Positions 62,714 through 64,000 of a stretch of DNA of 64,000 nt are shown piece after piece (the first letter of the stretch is position 1; each line of letters opens with the position of its first letter). The stretch is taken from contig NZ_VSSR01000011.1 of NCBI RefSeq assembly GCF_008123515.1, positions 205,106-269,105 on the forward strand. Direction: 5' to 3'. The DNA comes from Bradyrhizobium cytisi. GTDB lineage: Bacteria > Pseudomonadota > Alphaproteobacteria > Rhizobiales > Xanthobacteraceae. The notes under the pieces are model-generated. The model was not told the origin of the DNA and did no database searches. It saw only the letters and a program-made list of their open reading frames with translations. Both the position numbers and the translations under genes were made by a program.

Positions 62714-63556
62714 ATGCTGACAGCCCATGTTGCACTTGTTTCCGAAGAATCGAAGATTAAGCCGGCCGAGCTGGCTAAGGTCGCCGGCGCTCTGTCCAAG
62801 CAGGTTTCGCGCGATTTCGGGCCGATCTGGAAAATCAACGCCGATGTCGCCGCCTATGAACATCTGGAAGACGTGCCGCTGGATTATTGGCCGATCATCA
62901 TCAAGGACGACATCGGCGATCCTTCGGCTGCGGGCTACCATGAGGACAAGCACGGCCAGCCGTTCTCGCTGGTCATGTACGATCGCTCCTGGTCGCTGAC
63001 AGCCAGCCACGAATGCCTGGAGATGCTCGCCGATCCATTCGGCCGCCGCACGGTTGCCGGCGAGTCGCCAGTCAAGAGCCAAGGACGGGTCAACTTCCTG
63101 GTCGAAGTCTGCGATCCCTGCGAGGCGGCGGATTGCGCCTACACCATCAACGGCATCCAGGTCTCCGACTTCTATACGCCAAACTATTTCGATCCGATGC
63201 CCGCGGCGGGCGTCCGCTACAGCTACACCGGATCGCTGAAGGAACCGCGGCAGGTCCTGAAGGACGGCTACTTGAGCTGGTACGTGCCGTCGACAAAGAC
63301 CTGGTGGCAGCGCAACTGGTTTGGAGGTGCAAAGGCGGCTGATGGACCGATCGAGGGCCTCAAGCTCACAGGCACCAACGTTCGCGCGGCCATCGACCGA
63401 TGTACAGAGGCAAGTCGCGCCAAAGCGCTCGACAAGGGCAGCCCCAGCGCCAAACAGTCCATGCGCGCGCTCAAGGGCAAGCCGGCAAAGGACGATCCGT
63501 TCACGAGCCGCGCGGCCGCATTGCGGGAAGCGATCAAGGCGGTCAGCGGTTCCTGA
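62714..63556 (+). CDS. Uncharacterised protein with HExxEMLADP motif
   Basis: This 280-residue protein is unrecognised by family name. Residues 97-108 read ASHECLEMLADP, where H99-E100 look like part of a metal-binding helix, as in some phage-associated metallopeptidase-like proteins; the second histidine of an HExxH motif is absent. The C-terminal 80 residues are lysine-rich and lower in complexity. A GGAG precedes ATG 62714. It lies 247 bases after the propeller gene, a stretch that shows no gene. Confidence 0.7.
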   Translation: MLTAHVALVSEESKIKPAELAKVAGALSKQVSRDFGPIWKINADVAAYEHLEDVPLDYWPIIIKDDIGDPSAAGYHEDKHGQPFSLVMYDRSWSLTASHECLEMLADPFGRRTVAGESPVKSQGRVNFLVEVCDPCEAADCAYTINGIQVSDFYTPNYFDPMPAAGVRYSYTGSLKEPRQVLKDGYLSWYVPSTKTWWQRNWFGGAKAADGPIEGLKLTGTNVRAAIDRCTEASRAKALDKGSPSAKQSMRALKGKPAKDDPFTSRAAALREAIKAVSGS

Positions 63557-63622
63557 GGCCTTGTCGGCGCTCCAGATGCCATTAGCTTGGTGTGAACTGG
63601 AGCGTCGATGGAGGTGACACGC

Positions 63623-63814
63623 ATGAGCGCGGATGACGACGAGAAGGCCCGCAAGCGGAGGGCCGAAGAATTGCGTTCGACGATCCGCGACGCGGAATCG
63701 GGCGCGAAGCCCGGCCGCGCGCCGACGCCTCGTGAGATCACCGATGAAGCGGCGCGCAAGGCGCGCGACGAAGCCAACAAGATCTCGCCGGAAAAGGATC
63801 GTTCCAACGGTTAG
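63623..63814 (+). CDS. Small charged uncharacterised protein
   Basis: This 63-residue protein is almost wholly charged and helical in outlook (DDDEKARKRRAEELRSTIRD, then REITDEAARKARDEANKISP). It has no hydrophobic core and may be a small nucleic acid- or protein-associated factor. The start at 63623 follows GGAGG at a good distance; ATG at 63608 is less likely. Confidence 0.65.
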   Translation: MSADDDEKARKRRAEELRSTIRDAESGAKPGRAPTPREITDEAARKARDEANKISPEKDRSNG

Positions 63815-63947
63815 GGCGTGATTCCCACCGCGACGGCTACGTTGTTCACCCTCCCGCTCCTGGGCTATGGGATGCCCGAAAGTGATTCCCCGGAGTTTAT
63901 GGATGTGATTCAAGGCCTTTCGACCTGTCTGGGACGGAGGGCCTGCG

Positions 63948-64000
63948 ATGTCTTTTGGCGATGTTCGGGTTGCTGAGCGGGCTGATTGGCTGATCGAGCG
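63948..64000 (+). CDS. Probable transposase N-terminus (cut by window edge)
   Basis: The window ends in a reading frame that starts at ATG 63948 with a GGAGG-type site and reads MSFGDVRVAERADWLIER. The pattern FGDxRxxxRxxxLIER resembles the N-terminal DNA-binding segment of IS4-type transposases. Only 17 codons are visible, so the assignment is tentative. Confidence 0.45.
   Translation, partial: MSFGDVRVAERADWLIE

Overview
The window is GC-rich, gene-dense DNA with the character of an alphaproteobacterium of the Bradyrhizobium/Rhodopseudomonas group. The support is the order ispH-thrB-rnhA, a TrcR-type (DUF1013) cell-cycle regulator, an NdvA/ChvA-like cyclic glucan exporter, DUF1311/TPR proteins, a perfect TTAA-N7-TTAAC (CtrA-type) site, and at least seven large palindromic intergenic repeats. 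The genus is an inference. I recognised no rRNA or tRNA gene, CRISPR array, prophage or replication origin. Both ends cut a gene: an ABC ATPase on the left and a probable transposase on the right.

Layout. 1-4.9 kb: a sugar-type ABC importer operon (binding protein, two permeases, ATPase start) divergent from a LacI-type regulator, with a perfect 18-bp palindromic operator between them. 5.0-6.0 kb: a cupin gene and two gene remnants joined head to tail (GAF-domain start, branched-chain amino acid binding-protein end). 6.0-11.6 kb: the most distinctive locus, a minus-strand set that looks like a linear azol(in)e-containing peptide (LAP/TOMM) cluster. It has a 151-residue precursor with 17 cysteines in its last 58 residues, a fused E1-like/YcaO cyclodehydratase, a SagB-type dehydrogenase and an AraC regulator just downstream. 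A hairpin follows the precursor gene and separates it from the enzyme genes.

11.8-25.5 kb: mixed metabolic, regulatory and secreted proteins (VOC, LuxR-type regulator, nitrobindin/FABP-like, RibD-like reductase, amine oxidase, isochorismatase-like hydrolase, TPR protein, aldo/keto reductase, thioesterase, NUDIX hydrolase, a possible lytic transglycosylase). 25.7-30.1 kb: a TAXI-type TRAP importer with a DUF1850 partner and a short-chain dehydrogenase. 30.3-36.6 kb: CPA1 antiporter, two adjacent TPR/DUF1311 proteins, propionyl-CoA synthetase and a lipoprotein. 36.7-40.7 kb: conserved housekeeping genes (trcR, ispH, thrB, rnhA, peroxiredoxin). 40.9-47.4 kb: a minus-strand series of fatty acyl-CoA ligase, D,D-carboxypeptidase with a histone-like tail, NdvA-like exporter and an orphan binding protein.

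47.6-57.5 kb: secreted proteins, a HisE-like enzyme, a DedA/YqaA membrane protein, aspartase, two nitronate monooxygenase-family flavoproteins around a thioesterase-like gene and an acyl-CoA ligase, a 32-residue membrane peptide and a gene behind the CtrA-type site. 57.5-62.5 kb: a tight three-gene unit of a divergent GH13-like protein, a small membrane protein and a PQQ-type beta-propeller. The right end carries two uncharacterised genes and the probable start of an IS transposase.
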